A stretch of 64,000 nucleotides of DNA from Chelatococcus reniformis. GTDB taxonomy: Bacteria > Pseudomonadota > Alphaproteobacteria > Rhizobiales > Beijerinckiaceae. Numbering within the stretch: the stretch's first letter is position 1; each line of letters starts with the position of its first letter. Below are positions 1 to 7,171 of the stretch, piece after piece. The stretch spans positions 1-64,000 of the forward strand of contig NZ_BMGG01000009.1 in NCBI RefSeq assembly GCF_014640075.1, given 5' to 3'. Made by a program: the position numbers and the translations under genes. The notes beneath the pieces were generated by a model. The model did no database searches and had not been told where the DNA came from. It saw only the letters and a program-made list of their open reading frames with translations.

Positions 1-125
1 CCAGCTTGAGCAATCTTAAGGCCGGGTGCCCGCGGGTTGACCGGTGCCATCGAAGGAGCAGGGAGGATACATTTCGTCCGCCAAAGTGCGTTCGATACGC
101 GAGGGTGACCGGGGAGGAACAACTA

Positions 126-236
126 ATGGCTGTAAGCAAAGAAGGCTGAGTTCGAGCTCTCGCCTACCGCCTGTGGGAAGAGGAGGTATTTCCGCAGCGA
201 CAAGAGCTTGAACACTGGCGGAAGCTCAAGAGCTGA
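126..236 (+). pseudogene. DUF2934 protein, broken by an in-frame stop
   Basis: An ATG at 126 behind GGGGAGG (111-117) opens a 36-codon frame whose body (VRALAYRLWEEE, then ELEHWRKLKS) matches DUF2934, a very short soluble family common in rhizobia with no known function. Codon 8 (147-149) is TGA where the family has Arg or Gln; a CGA-to-TGA transition would explain it, so translation would stop after seven residues. The rest of the frame is clean up to its TGA at 234-236. It lies at the head of a stretch full of broken genes. A restart downstream is possible, but no start codon lies between the stop and the conserved core. The family assignment is from memory of the pattern. Confidence 0.6.
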
Positions 237-255
237 GTGATCAGGAAGATAGGCC

Positions 256-450
256 TTGATAGCGGCCGCCGAGATGTTGCGGGACGAGATCGACGCTGGG
301 AGGACGGGGGACAAGGTGCCCTGCAGCGATCCCGCGGCGCCGCTAGGAACCGACGACGAGGCAGCAGGTACCCCCAACACCAAGGCGCAAATCGATGATG
401 CTCGAAGGCAGGGACCGGGACGAGGAATCAAATCGGAACCTGTCGACTAA
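256..450 (+). CDS. Small hypothetical protein, rhizobial type
   Basis: A 64-residue acidic, soluble protein with a start at TTG 256 (AGGAAGA about nine bases upstream) or at ATG 274. Its centre (TGDKV, then DPAAPLGTDDEAAGTPNT) resembles a short uncharacterised family I recall from Hyphomicrobiales, which is the main reason to prefer it over the overlapping antisense frame. No signal peptide, membrane segment or catalytic motif is visible. It directly follows the DUF2934 relic, and similar small genes are often grouped in rhizobia. Function unknown; the existence of the gene is moderately supported. Confidence 0.45.
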   Translation: MIAAAEMLRDEIDAGRTGDKVPCSDPAAPLGTDDEAAGTPNTKAQIDDARRQGPGRGIKSEPVD

Positions 451-605
451 GCTACTATTCTGCACAGATTCCCAGGCTGTAACTTGGCGGTGACATTAGT
501 TGCTGAGCTTGGGGGAGTGCACTGTGCAGATACGGCTTCGACTTCCAGAGGGAGGCGTTCAGGCACTTCGAGAGCCACCATATTAGAGTACGAGGATCGC
601 TTGGT

Positions 606-935
606 GCTACCAAACCCTCTCGCGCCCCTCCCCAGGGCATCGCCGGGCCGAACCGGGGCAGGCCGATCGGTGTGGCCGAGCCGTTCTTCACAGACGTTAA
701 CGCCGAGTTGGCCGACAAGGGCTTCCTTGTGACATCAACCGACGATGATCCAACGGGCTCGCTCCGGATCGCTGATGTGGATGACGTTCAGCTTGGCGTA
801 TTGCGCGATTGAGATGATGTATATGTCGATGCGCGTTACGACGGGGAGCGCTTTGGCTTCGCGCCGCGCGGAAGTCCGCGCCAATCGGATCTCATGATTT
901 GTCGCCGGTACCTTATGCAAGCGGACCGCCGCCCG
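606..935 (+). pseudogene. nuoB: nuoB relic (NADH-quinone oxidoreductase chain B), frameshifted
   Basis: Three consecutive pieces of NuoB, the subunit of respiratory complex I that holds cluster N2, can be read in different frames. Frame one (606 to about 745) gives [18 protein letters not shown] then [12 protein letters not shown]. Frame two (772-836) gives [15 protein letters not shown]. Frame three (837-900) gives YDGERFGFAPRGSPRQSD, followed by a further shift into VAGT at 901-912. The family's adjacent Cys pair is reduced to a single Cys (LAYC). The C-terminal half with the remaining cluster ligands is absent. No other nuo gene is nearby, so this is an isolated relic, probably of a second copy, and cannot make a working subunit. 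Confidence 0.7.
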
Positions 936-1039
936 GCCACCGCCCGAGAACCGCCCGATCGCGCGGCACGCTCAGTCCATGCTGGTGCTGGAGATCGAAG
1001 AGCGCATCCGGCGCAAGCGCTATTTCTGAAGATAAGCGC

Positions 1040-1273
1040 CTAGTGCCTGCTGGCCTCGACCAGCATCTCGACGAATCGACGTGCGCGATCCCTGCCGAAC
1101 CGGTTGAGCGGGCAAATCCCCGCCTGTGGCGCAGGATCGAAATGGAAATAGGCGACCGTGAAGCCCGCGCCGTCCTGAACCTTGAAGCTCTCGAGATACT
1201 CGACGATGTGCATGGGCCAACGGGGCGAATCAAGATCCACGGTCGGAACTCCATAGGGCGTCGCGTTCGGCAA
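1040..1273 (-). CDS. Small hypothetical protein
   Basis: A 77-residue frame with a TTG start at 1273. The product is a mixed-charge soluble protein with aromatic and hydrophobic runs (MHIVEYLESFKV, FTVAYFHFDP) and a C-terminal amphipathic stretch ending VEMLVEASRH, a composition typical of a folded protein rather than of a shadow frame. No family is recognised and no signal or membrane segment is visible. It stands alone between the nuoB relic and the SRAP relic, so it could itself be a remnant. Confidence 0.4.
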   Translation of the reverse strand: MPNATPYGVPTVDLDSPRWPMHIVEYLESFKVQDGAGFTVAYFHFDPAPQAGICPLNRFGRDRARRFVEMLVEASRH

Positions 1274-1326
1274 ATGTTCTCACTTTGCGATTGAGCGCAG
1301 GCGACCCGGCGATAGGCTCGCGGCCC

Positions 1327-2072
1327 ATGTGCAACCCCTACAGCCACGCCAAAGGCTCGCAGGCGATCAGCGAGTTCGTGCGGGACATCGCGCTTCCTGG
1401 TGGGCAACCTGCCGCCGCAGCCCGGCATCTACCCGGACTACACGGCGCCAATCGTGCGCACCGCCGCCGATGGCGTGCGGGAGCTGGTGTTCGCGCGGTG
1501 GGGTCTGCCGTCGCCGCGGAAGGTGGTTGAGGAGGCTGCCGAGAAGCGCGCCGCCAAGTTGCTGCCAAGGCTGCCGAGGTCGACATGGCGGAGATGGTCC
1601 GGCGCGAGCCGGATGCGGGCGTCACCAACGTCCGCAATGCATCGAGCTCGCATTGCCGCCGCCGGCTCGGGCCGGGGTAGGTGCCTGCTGTCGTTCACGT
1701 CGTTCGCCGAGCCGGAGCCGTTGCCGGCCGGCAGTCGCCCGCCGGCCTGGTTCGCCTTCAACGAGGACCGGCCGCTCGCGGTCTTCGCCGGGCTCCACGT
1801 CCCAGGTTGGACCAGCGTGCGAAAGGCCAAGGAGGGCGAGGTCATAGCCGACCTCTATGCGTTCCTGACCACCAGCCCCGACGTGGAAGTGGGTGCCATC
1901 CATCCCAAAACCATGCCCGTCATCCTGACGACGCCCGAGGAGTGCGAGACTCGGTTTGCGGCGCCTGCGCCGATTGCGCTTGAGCTGCAGCGGCCGACGC
2001 CGGACGGAGGGCTCCAGATTGTCGCGCGTGGCGAGAACGAGGGCCGCCGCCGGCTCAGCCGAGCGCCGTTTG
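1327..2072 (+). pseudogene. SRAP (YedK/HMCES-type) gene, multiply frameshifted
   Basis: The SOS-response-associated peptidase family forms a covalent crosslink to abasic sites in single-stranded DNA through Cys2. The relic starts MCNPYS at 1327 with that Cys intact. It shifts frame near 1398 into NLPPQPGIYPDYTAPIVR and FARWGLPSP, shifts again around 1620 into VTNVRNASS (the conserved Asn region), meets TAG at about 1677, and returns to the second frame for SFTSFAEPE, FAFNEDRPLAVFAG and IHPKTMPVIL (conserved Glu and His). At least two indels and one stop separate the conserved blocks, so no full-length product is expected. The 3' part runs into the DUF3606 gene that follows. Confidence 0.75.
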
Positions 2073-2122
2073 GACCCGATAGGGATCTTGGGCGTTGCTT
2101 TCTTCGTGATGAAGGAACGCAC

Positions 2123-2323
2123 ATGTCTGATGATGAGACGAACGTGGGCGCTCGATGCCAGGCCCGGGCTGCGTCGGGTCGGAACTCCGAGGTTGCTGAC
2201 TTTGCCCAGTTGCATGGCCTAACTCGGAAGCAGGTCTATGATCTCATCGATAAGTATGGCAACGACCGGGAGAAGCTCGAGGCAGCAGCGCATGAGTTAA
2301 AGTCGGCCGGGCCAGGGCCCTGA
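2123..2323 (+). CDS. DUF3606 domain protein, copy 1
   Basis: A 66-residue soluble protein starting at ATG 2123 (MSDDETNVG). Its C-terminal half carries the DUF3606 signature: a Phe/Leu-rich helix, then HGLTRKQVYDLIDKYGNDRE and KLEAAAHEL, an arrangement like a small helical nucleic-acid- or protein-binding fold. The family is widespread in rhizobia and its function is not established. A second member lies 143 bases downstream on the same strand. The frame is open upstream into the SRAP relic, but the ATG matches the family's usual N-terminus. Confidence 0.75.
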   Translation: MSDDETNVGARCQARAASGRNSEVADFAQLHGLTRKQVYDLIDKYGNDREKLEAAAHELKSAGPGP

Positions 2324-2466
2324 TGGTCAATGGTCTGAGCGCACGCCTTTGAACACCGGAGCCCGCAGGCTGTCGTCGCACGGATTGCCGCAATGCGCGA
2401 AGCCTGGGTGGATCTCCGACTGATCCCAGCCGTTGTCGTGGCGGTGCCACGACCAGGAGGAGTTTC

Positions 2467-2667
2467 ATGCCCGACGATCGGACCAAGGTGGGAGCCGCCG
2501 ACCGAGCGAGCGTGGCCGCCAACGAAGATTATGAGATCGACGATCTCGCGCAGAAGCACGATCTCACGCGGCAGCAAGTGCTGGACCTCATCAGCGCACA
2601 CGGCAATAGCCGAGAGAAGCTCGACGCGGCGGCCGAGGAGCTGAAGCGCACCCTCGCAGCGCATTGA
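2467..2667 (+). CDS. DUF3606 domain protein, copy 2
   Basis: A 66-residue protein from ATG 2467, preceded by AGGAGG at 2456-2461. It has the full DUF3606 pattern (KVGAADRASV, YEIDDLAQKHDLTRQQV, LISAHGNSREKLDAAAEEL) and is closer to the family consensus than copy 1. The two copies are similar along their whole length, consistent with a local duplication followed by divergence. It ends nine bases before the 3' end of the opposing LigD relic. Role unknown. Confidence 0.8.
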   Translation: MPDDRTKVGAADRASVAANEDYEIDDLAQKHDLTRQQVLDLISAHGNSREKLDAAAEELKRTLAAH

Positions 2668-2675
2668 GGATCGGT

Positions 2676-3170
2676 TCAGAGGTCGGCCGGATCGCGCAGC
2701 CCCCTGAAGCTGGCGTGGCGCAAGTCGCCGTCGGACGTCCGGGCTCGATATTCCACTTCGGCCCGGAGTTCCGGCCGCACCTACACCACCGTCCGCGAAC
2801 GCAGGCGGGGTATGGTCGGCTTCGGCTGGCGGATCTCGTCGAGCCGTCGCTTCAGCCTCGCCGCCACCTCCCGAGTGAATCCTGTACCGACGCCGCCGAC
2901 TGACACGAGCTTGCCGTCCGCGCTCACCCCGGCCAGCCGCAGGCCACCGACGAAGCGGGCCGTCCGATCGTGGCCGCGCCGCGCCCAGATGGTCACCTTG
3001 CTCTCGTCCACCTGGCAGCAGAGGCGGTAACCATCCCACTTGATCTCGTGGCGCCAATCCGCCCGCCCCGGTGGGGATCTTGTCGACAAGCTTGGCGAGG
3101 GCCAGCGGGATCCCGCTGGGGACGGGCTGGTCGAAGGGCTTTGGCTGGCGCTTGTCTCGCTTGCGCGGCC
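2676..3170 (-). pseudogene. ligD: LigD-type ATP-dependent DNA ligase domain relic
   Basis: Reading the minus strand gives pieces of the non-homologous end-joining ligase LigD. A segment with LALAKLVDKIPTG is followed, after a one-base frameshift near 3066, by ADWRHEIKWDGYRL, which contains the nucleotidyl-acceptor Lys of the KxDG motif. The frame then jumps from ARRGHDRTARF to GKLVSVGGVGTGFT, so most of the nucleotidyltransferase domain is deleted. In place of the conserved Trp before VRPELRAEVEYRAR there is a TAG (2781-2783, read as CTA on +). The natural C-terminus (HASFRGLRDPADL) ends at 2676. With a deletion, a frameshift and a nonsense codon this is plainly dead. Confidence 0.8.
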
Positions 3171-3342
3171 CGTGGCGCGGCTGCGCGCCGTCTCTGCCGC
3201 CGGCGCGGCGCGCTGCTGGGTGCGTGGCTTGTCCTTGGAACCGCAGGGTCGGCCAGGGCCGACGTGCCTGGCGCAATTGGATGCGGGCCAGCGGCATGTA
3301 GGGATGGGCGCAGGGGAGGGGAAAAAAATTTAAGGCGGCCCC

Positions 3343-3464
3343 TTGACCCTCCATTCCGCTTTCATAAATCGATGCTCGCCAAGGCCAAAAAGGCTTGGTT
3401 CATAGGGCCGCCGTGTCATTCGGCGGCTTGTCGTACCCCATGTTGCTCGTTGGAGGATGTGGTT
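3343..3464 (+). promoter_or_regulatory. Promoter and ROSE-type RNA thermometer of hsp20
   Basis: The leader of the Hsp20 gene has the layout of ROSE elements, which block translation of rhizobial small heat-shock genes at normal temperature. A possible promoter is TTGACC (3343) with CATAAAT (3363). Three hairpins follow: GCCAAGGCC pairing with GGCTTGG around an A-loop (3378-3398); a perfect 7-bp stem GCCGCCG/CGGCGGC (3407-3427); and a last hairpin in which TTGCT (3443-3447) faces the Shine-Dalgarno GGAGGA (3452-3457), flanked by ACCCCAT/ATGTGGT. TTGCT opposite a bulged AGGA is the diagnostic ROSE signature. Pairing was judged by eye. Confidence 0.8.
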
Positions 3465-3941
3465 ATGCGAACCTTCGATATGACACCCTATTATCGTTCT
3501 TCGATTGGCTTCGATCGCCTCTTCGACATGTTGGACACCGCCGCCAACCGTGCGGACTGGCCGCCCTACAACATCGAGCGGACAGGCGAGGACGCCTATC
3601 GCATCACCATGGCGGTGGCCGGCTTCAGCCAGGCCGATATCGAATTGACCCAGAACGGTAACACCCTGATTGTCGTCGGCCAGCGCGCGCAGGATGACGG
3701 CGATCGGCAGTGGCTCCACCAGGGCATTGCTGCCCGCGGGTTCAAGCAGACATTCAGTCTGGCTGATCACGTGCGTGTCGAGGGCGCTGATCTCGTCAAC
3801 GGCTTGCTCTCGATCGAGCTCGTGCGCGAAGTGCCCGAGCAGCTGAAACCCCGGCGCATCGAGATCGATTCCGGCGCAGCTGCGAAGGTGATTCCGGGCC
3901 ACCGTGACGAGGCGGGGCGTGAAGCGGCCAAGGCCGCGTAG
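3465..3941 (+). CDS. Small heat shock protein, Hsp20/alpha-crystallin family
   Basis: A 158-residue cytoplasmic ATP-independent chaperone that holds unfolding proteins. The start at ATG 3465 is set by GGAGG at 3452-3456 and by the N-terminus MRTFDMTPYYRSSIGFDRLFD, typical of rhizobial IbpA-like sHsps. The alpha-crystallin domain spans roughly residues 35-125 (YNIERTGEDAYRITMAVAGF, then GLLSIELVREVPE) and is followed by a short C-terminal tail with KPRRIEI, an I-x-I-like anchor. The reading frame stays open far upstream of the ATG, which is not meaningful. Expression is probably heat-induced through the ROSE leader. A small conserved gene follows 67 bases downstream. Confidence 0.95.
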   Translation: MRTFDMTPYYRSSIGFDRLFDMLDTAANRADWPPYNIERTGEDAYRITMAVAGFSQADIELTQNGNTLIVVGQRAQDDGDRQWLHQGIAARGFKQTFSLADHVRVEGADLVNGLLSIELVREVPEQLKPRRIEIDSGAAAKVIPGHRDEAGREAAKAA

Positions 3942-3981
3942 CGGCCGCGCGGTCAATCAAACCCGAAACTGCGTTCCTTCA

Positions 3982-4003
3982 CCTCCCGGCTTCGGTCGGG
4001 AGG
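3982..4003 (+). promoter_or_regulatory. UUCG hairpin that buries the ribosome-binding site of the next gene
   Basis: CCTCCCGGC, loop TTCG, then GTCGGGAGG forms a nine-pair stem (one G-U) capped by a C(UUCG)G tetraloop, an unusually stable loop. The right arm holds GGAGG (3999-4003), the only good Shine-Dalgarno for ATG 4009, five bases away. There is no T-run after it, so it is a poor rho-independent terminator. It may act as a translational gate on the downstream gene or as an mRNA 3' end for hsp20. Confidence 0.5.
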
Positions 4004-4008
4004 CTTGA

Positions 4009-4470
4009 ATGCGGAGATTGGAGATGACGTCAGAAGTTGATGCACGCACGGTTGACGAGATGAAGGTTGTCTTCGTCGCGCCGAACTACTTTTCACCGCT
4101 CGACGTTGTGCGGGACCCATCTCTAAGCGCGGCCGAAAAGAGAGCAATTCTGGCCGATTGGGCTTCAGACGCCCGTGCGCTTCCGAACCTGCCGACTTAC
4201 CGCCAGCTTGACAACGGCGCCCTTCTGCAAGTCCGGGATATCATGGAAGCGCTCAATGCCCTGGACTGCGGGAACGAGCCGATGCCGTCGCCGTCATGGC
4301 CGGCGCGGCGTATGCCCGGAGCTGCCCGGGCGCGGTGGCTACAGCGGCTGCTGCGCCGCGGCGGTCGGGGCGATGATGATGATGATGACCCCCCGCCAGT
4401 GCCCGCGCGTATGCGGCGGCCGCGGCCGAGCGGTCCCAGCGCAGAGGCTGTGAGCCTTTGCGCCGCGTAG
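4009..4470 (+). CDS. Conserved rhizobial hypothetical protein
   Basis: A 153-residue soluble protein from ATG 4009 (GGAGG at 3999; a second in-frame ATG at 4024 has its GGAG too close). The first half has the pattern of a small conserved family seen beside stress genes in rhizobia: FSPLDVVRDPSLSAAEKRA, ILADWASDARAL and LDNGALLQVRDIMEALNAL. The second half is low-complexity, with Arg/Pro-rich stretches and a run of six Asp (around residues 120-128) encoded by gatgatgat repeats, and is probably disordered. It lies 67 bases after hsp20 on the same strand, behind a hairpin that hides its ribosome-binding site. Function unknown. Confidence 0.75.
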   Translation: MRRLEMTSEVDARTVDEMKVVFVAPNYFSPLDVVRDPSLSAAEKRAILADWASDARALPNLPTYRQLDNGALLQVRDIMEALNALDCGNEPMPSPSWPARRMPGAARARWLQRLLRRGGRGDDDDDDPPPVPARMRRPRPSGPSAEAVSLCAA

Positions 4471-4496
4471 CGTCTTGCGGCTCCTCACTGCCCCGT

Positions 4497-4516
4497 CCCG
4501 CCCCGGGCGGGGCTTT
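4497..4516 (+). terminator. Candidate terminator after the 4009 gene
   Basis: CCCGCCC C GGGCGGG (4497-4511) is a GC-rich palindrome followed by GCTTTCGC. It lies 27 bases after the stop of the 4009 gene, between two convergent genes. The T-run is weak and the loop would be short, so rho-independent function is only plausible. Confidence 0.35.
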
Positions 4517-4605
4517 CGCATTCTGAACCTTTCCGCTCCGATGCGTCCCGGTCAGCGACACAGCCCCGCTGCGTTCCCATGGCGCGGCCCGTAAAGAGCG
4601 GACGT

Positions 4606-5169
4606 TTACTTTTTCTCGATGCGATCCAGCACCGCCTCGGGTGCCACATCCCGTTTCACCTCCTCCAGTTCGCCCAGCACGCTCGTGCGAACCTTAAGAT
4701 GTTCCGCAACGTCGGACAGCAGCGTCGCCATCTTGGTAAGCTCGTGCTCGGCCAGCAGGCTGATCTGCAGGTCGAGGTCGGCGCGCTTGTCCGCGACGGC
4801 AGCCATGCGGTTCTGGGAGATCAGCACGAAGGTGGAGAGGAAAATAGCTTCAACCGAGGCAACCATTGCCAGAACGACGAAGGACTCGTCCCACGGTCGA
4901 ATGCCAGGGATGATGCGTAGGTTGAGCCCGATCCAGCTCCCGAAGATCAGCAGGTGCAGATAAACGAATGCCATGCTCCCGGCGAAGCGGGTGACTGCGT
5001 CCGCCGTGCGCTCAGACCAGGTCGCCGCCTTCTGCTCCCGAGCGGCACGCTCGCGCAAGGCCTCGATGTTGCGATTGAGCACCGGGGCGAGCTTGTGAGA
5101 GGCCGCCGATGGGTACGTCAGTCCGGCGCTCGGATCCTCAGCTGAGTTTGGCATGGCTTGGTCGGGCAT
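4606..5169 (-). CDS. DUF1003 family membrane protein
   Basis: A 187-residue protein. After a polar N-terminus with an Ala/Arg-rich helix (residues 30-60), two transmembrane segments follow at about 64-85 (FAGSMAFVYLHLLIFGSWIGL) and 95-118 (FVVLAMVASVEAIFLSTFVLI). These flank the DUF1003 hallmark with PWDESF and lead into SQNRMAAVADKRADLDLQIS and an amphipathic cytoplasmic C-terminus (HELTKMATLL). Length and layout fit the family, whose biochemical role is unknown. It converges with the upstream small conserved gene. No operon partner is visible. Confidence 0.9.
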   Translation of the reverse strand: MPDQAMPNSAEDPSAGLTYPSAASHKLAPVLNRNIEALRERAAREQKAATWSERTADAVTRFAGSMAFVYLHLLIFGSWIGLNLRIIPGIRPWDESFVVLAMVASVEAIFLSTFVLISQNRMAAVADKRADLDLQISLLAEHELTKMATLLSDVAEHLKVRTSVLGELEEVKRDVAPEAVLDRIEKK

Positions 5170-5473
5170 GGTGGCTCGACAGAAATGGGCTCACGAGCCC
5201 TTAGTTCCGACGCTCCTCACCATGGCCGACTGAATGCGGCAACAGGAAAGCGTCTCGAGTGTTGCCTGCGCCTCAGTGTCCGCTGCCCGGCTGCCGACGA
5301 CGTCACACCTTGCGGCTGACCTGCAACAAAGCTCGCGGGCCGGGGACAAGGTGATCCGTTGCCTGAAGGCACCTTTGCGCGTTGGCTCTGTTTACACCTT
5401 GCCGGCAGCAGTGATGCCGGGCGTGCGGCCGGAAGCCCATTCACCACCAGCCCAGATGATTGGAAGGTGAGCC
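5170..5473. other. Intergenic stretch, no gene seen
   Basis: About 300 bases between the DUF1003 gene (leftward) and the flavoprotein gene (rightward). The short open frames here have no recognisable product and lack good ribosome-binding sites. It should hold both promoters. GGAAGGTGAG just before ATG 5474 is the flavoprotein's ribosome-binding site. Confidence 0.4.
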
Positions 5474-6373
5474 ATGTACGATTGTGTGATCGTGGGCGGT
5501 GGGCCTGCCGGGCTTTCGGCAGCCATCTACCTCGCGCGATTCAGGCTGAAGCTGAAGATTTTTGATGCCGGGGGTGGCCGCGCCCTCTCGATCCCCTTGG
5601 CGCGGAACGTCGCGGGCTTTCCCGGCGGCATTTCGGGCGTCGATCTCGTCGGACGCATGGAAGCTCAAGCACGCGAGTTCGGGGTGGTCGTGGTAAGGGA
5701 ACGCGTCACCGACTTGGTGCGCCTGCGGGAGGGGTTCGCCGTGCAAGCGGCTACCGACACGACAACAGCAGCGACCGTGCTCCTGGCGTGCGGGGTGACA
5801 AACTTAGCGCCCAGCATAGATGGCGCGGTTCATGCCGAGGCGCTGCGCGACGGCTATATCCGCTATTGCCCTATTTGCGACGGATTTGAGGTAACAGACA
5901 AACGTGTCGCTGTGATCGGATCTGGTATTAGCGCGGCGCGGGAGGCTATCTTCCTTCGTTCATACACGACAGACACGACACTTATCCTTTCTCATCTGGA
6001 TATTCCCTCATGTATAAAACGTCAAATTCATGAGAGTGGAATAGAAATTCGCGTCGGCTTGGCCGATGATTTTAAGATAAGTACAGGTCAAATCCGGTTT
6101 AATTGCGCTGGTGAATGGCTCTCGTTCGATACGATTTACCCTGCGCTCGGCTCGCGCATTCATTCGGAACTCGCGGGCAAGGTAGGCGCCGACCTCAGCG
6201 AGGAGGGGTGCATCATCGTCGATAAGCACCAGCGCACCTCTGTGGCAGGCCTCTATGCTGCGGGCGACGTCGTGAGGGGGCTCGACCAGATTGGGCATGC
6301 GATTGGCGAAGCGGGAGTGGCGGCTACTGCCGTGCGGAACGACCTGGCCGTTCGTCGGCCGCTACGGCGCTAG
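5474..6373 (+). CDS. Thioredoxin-reductase-like FAD/NAD(P) oxidoreductase
   Basis: A 299-residue flavoprotein of the class II pyridine nucleotide-disulfide reductase type. It has an N-terminal FAD Rossmann motif (VIVGGGPAGLSAAIYLARF, residues 5-23), a CPICD motif at about 133-137 in the place of the redox CxxC of thioredoxin reductases, a second dinucleotide motif (VAVIGSGISAA, about 144-154) and the C-terminal FAD-binding YAAGDVVRGLDQIGHAIGE. An electron-transfer role using NAD(P)H is likely; the partner is unknown. The centre of the gene (about 5.90-6.13 kb) is clearly more AT-rich than the rest and its neighbours, which suggests a mosaic or acquired gene. It stands as a single transcription unit. 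Confidence 0.85.
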   Translation: MYDCVIVGGGPAGLSAAIYLARFRLKLKIFDAGGGRALSIPLARNVAGFPGGISGVDLVGRMEAQAREFGVVVVRERVTDLVRLREGFAVQAATDTTTAATVLLACGVTNLAPSIDGAVHAEALRDGYIRYCPICDGFEVTDKRVAVIGSGISAAREAIFLRSYTTDTTLILSHLDIPSCIKRQIHESGIEIRVGLADDFKISTGQIRFNCAGEWLSFDTIYPALGSRIHSELAGKVGADLSEEGCIIVDKHQRTSVAGLYAAGDVVRGLDQIGHAIGEAGVAATAVRNDLAVRRPLRR

Positions 6374-6690
6374 CCAGGATGGCTACTCACTGGCCGATTT
6401 CGAGCTGCCGGTGCGCCAGTGTCCGGCCGAAGCGGCCTTGCGTCGCGCATCCCGTCCGGACAGGCTGGTTGCGTGCCTAATCTCTCGTCGGCTTCCTCGT
6501 CGCGCCCGGAGCCCAAGGCAGCATCCAGGCGTTTTCATATGCGGCCGGCGATGAAAACACGCAGGCCAATCATCAGGAGATGTTGGTTTTCGAATCCAGC
6601 ACCGCGAGCGTGCCGCCGGACTCTGCTATCGATCGGCAGGGGGTATCCTTTACCGCACCACACGCATCACACATTGGCGGAGGCATATGC
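6374..6690. other. Intergenic stretch with possible decayed coding DNA
   Basis: About 315 bases between the flavoprotein and the cupin relic. One frame around 6490-6590 reads smoothly (VGFLVAPGAQGSIQAFSYAA and on), but it has no start, no clear family and ends quickly; it may be the tail of a lost gene. GGCGGAGG at 6676-6683 is the ribosome-binding site of the cupin relic. Confidence 0.3.
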
Positions 6691-7110
6691 ATGACTGCGA
6701 CTGGCGCGAACGTGGTCCGCATCGGCGAGCTGGAGCTGCGTTTCCTGATCACGAACCGGAGCGCCACGATGTTCGAGTTCCTCGTTCCGCCAAAGGCTCG
6801 CGTGCCTGCGCCTCACAATCATCAAGAGGCAGACGAGATCCTGTAGGACATAGAGGGCGTCATCACGGTCACGATCGATGGGCACAAGCAGGAGCTGGGC
6901 GAAGGCGACGCCGTTTTCATCCCGCGGGGATGCGTCCACCACCACGAGAACCTCCACGAGGGCCTCGCGCGCGCTTTGGTAACCATGACGCCCGGCACCA
7001 TCGTACGCCGCTACTTCGAAGAGATTGCCGAAGTGATCAACGTGCCCGGTAAGCCCGATCTGGACAAGGCAAAGGAGATCATGCTGCGACACGGGCTCGT
7101 CCCCGCGTAG
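6691..7110 (+). pseudogene. Cupin protein with an in-frame TAG
   Basis: From ATG 6691 (GGCGGAGG eight bases upstream) a single frame of 140 codons encodes a cupin: ARVPAPHNHQEADEIL gives the first metal-binding motif (HNH, Glu) and DAVFIPRGCVHHHENL the second. Codon 52 (6844-6846) is TAG, just where the family usually has Tyr or Trp before x-IEGVITVTIDG. Everything else is in one frame, so this is a recent single-base loss, or possibly a readthrough or sequencing case. If intact it would be a small mononuclear-metal cupin of about 139 residues with unknown substrate. Confidence 0.75.
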
Positions 7111-7171
7111 AGTGCGGTGGCCGGCGCGCCTCACGCGTGGATCGCCGCCCGGCGCCCCCGCCGCTGCCGCT

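Noticed and set aside
4368-4387. gatgatgat run as a possible microsatellite switch
   Set aside because: The unit is three bases, so changes in number would not alter the frame of the 4009 gene; it simply codes for an Asp run.
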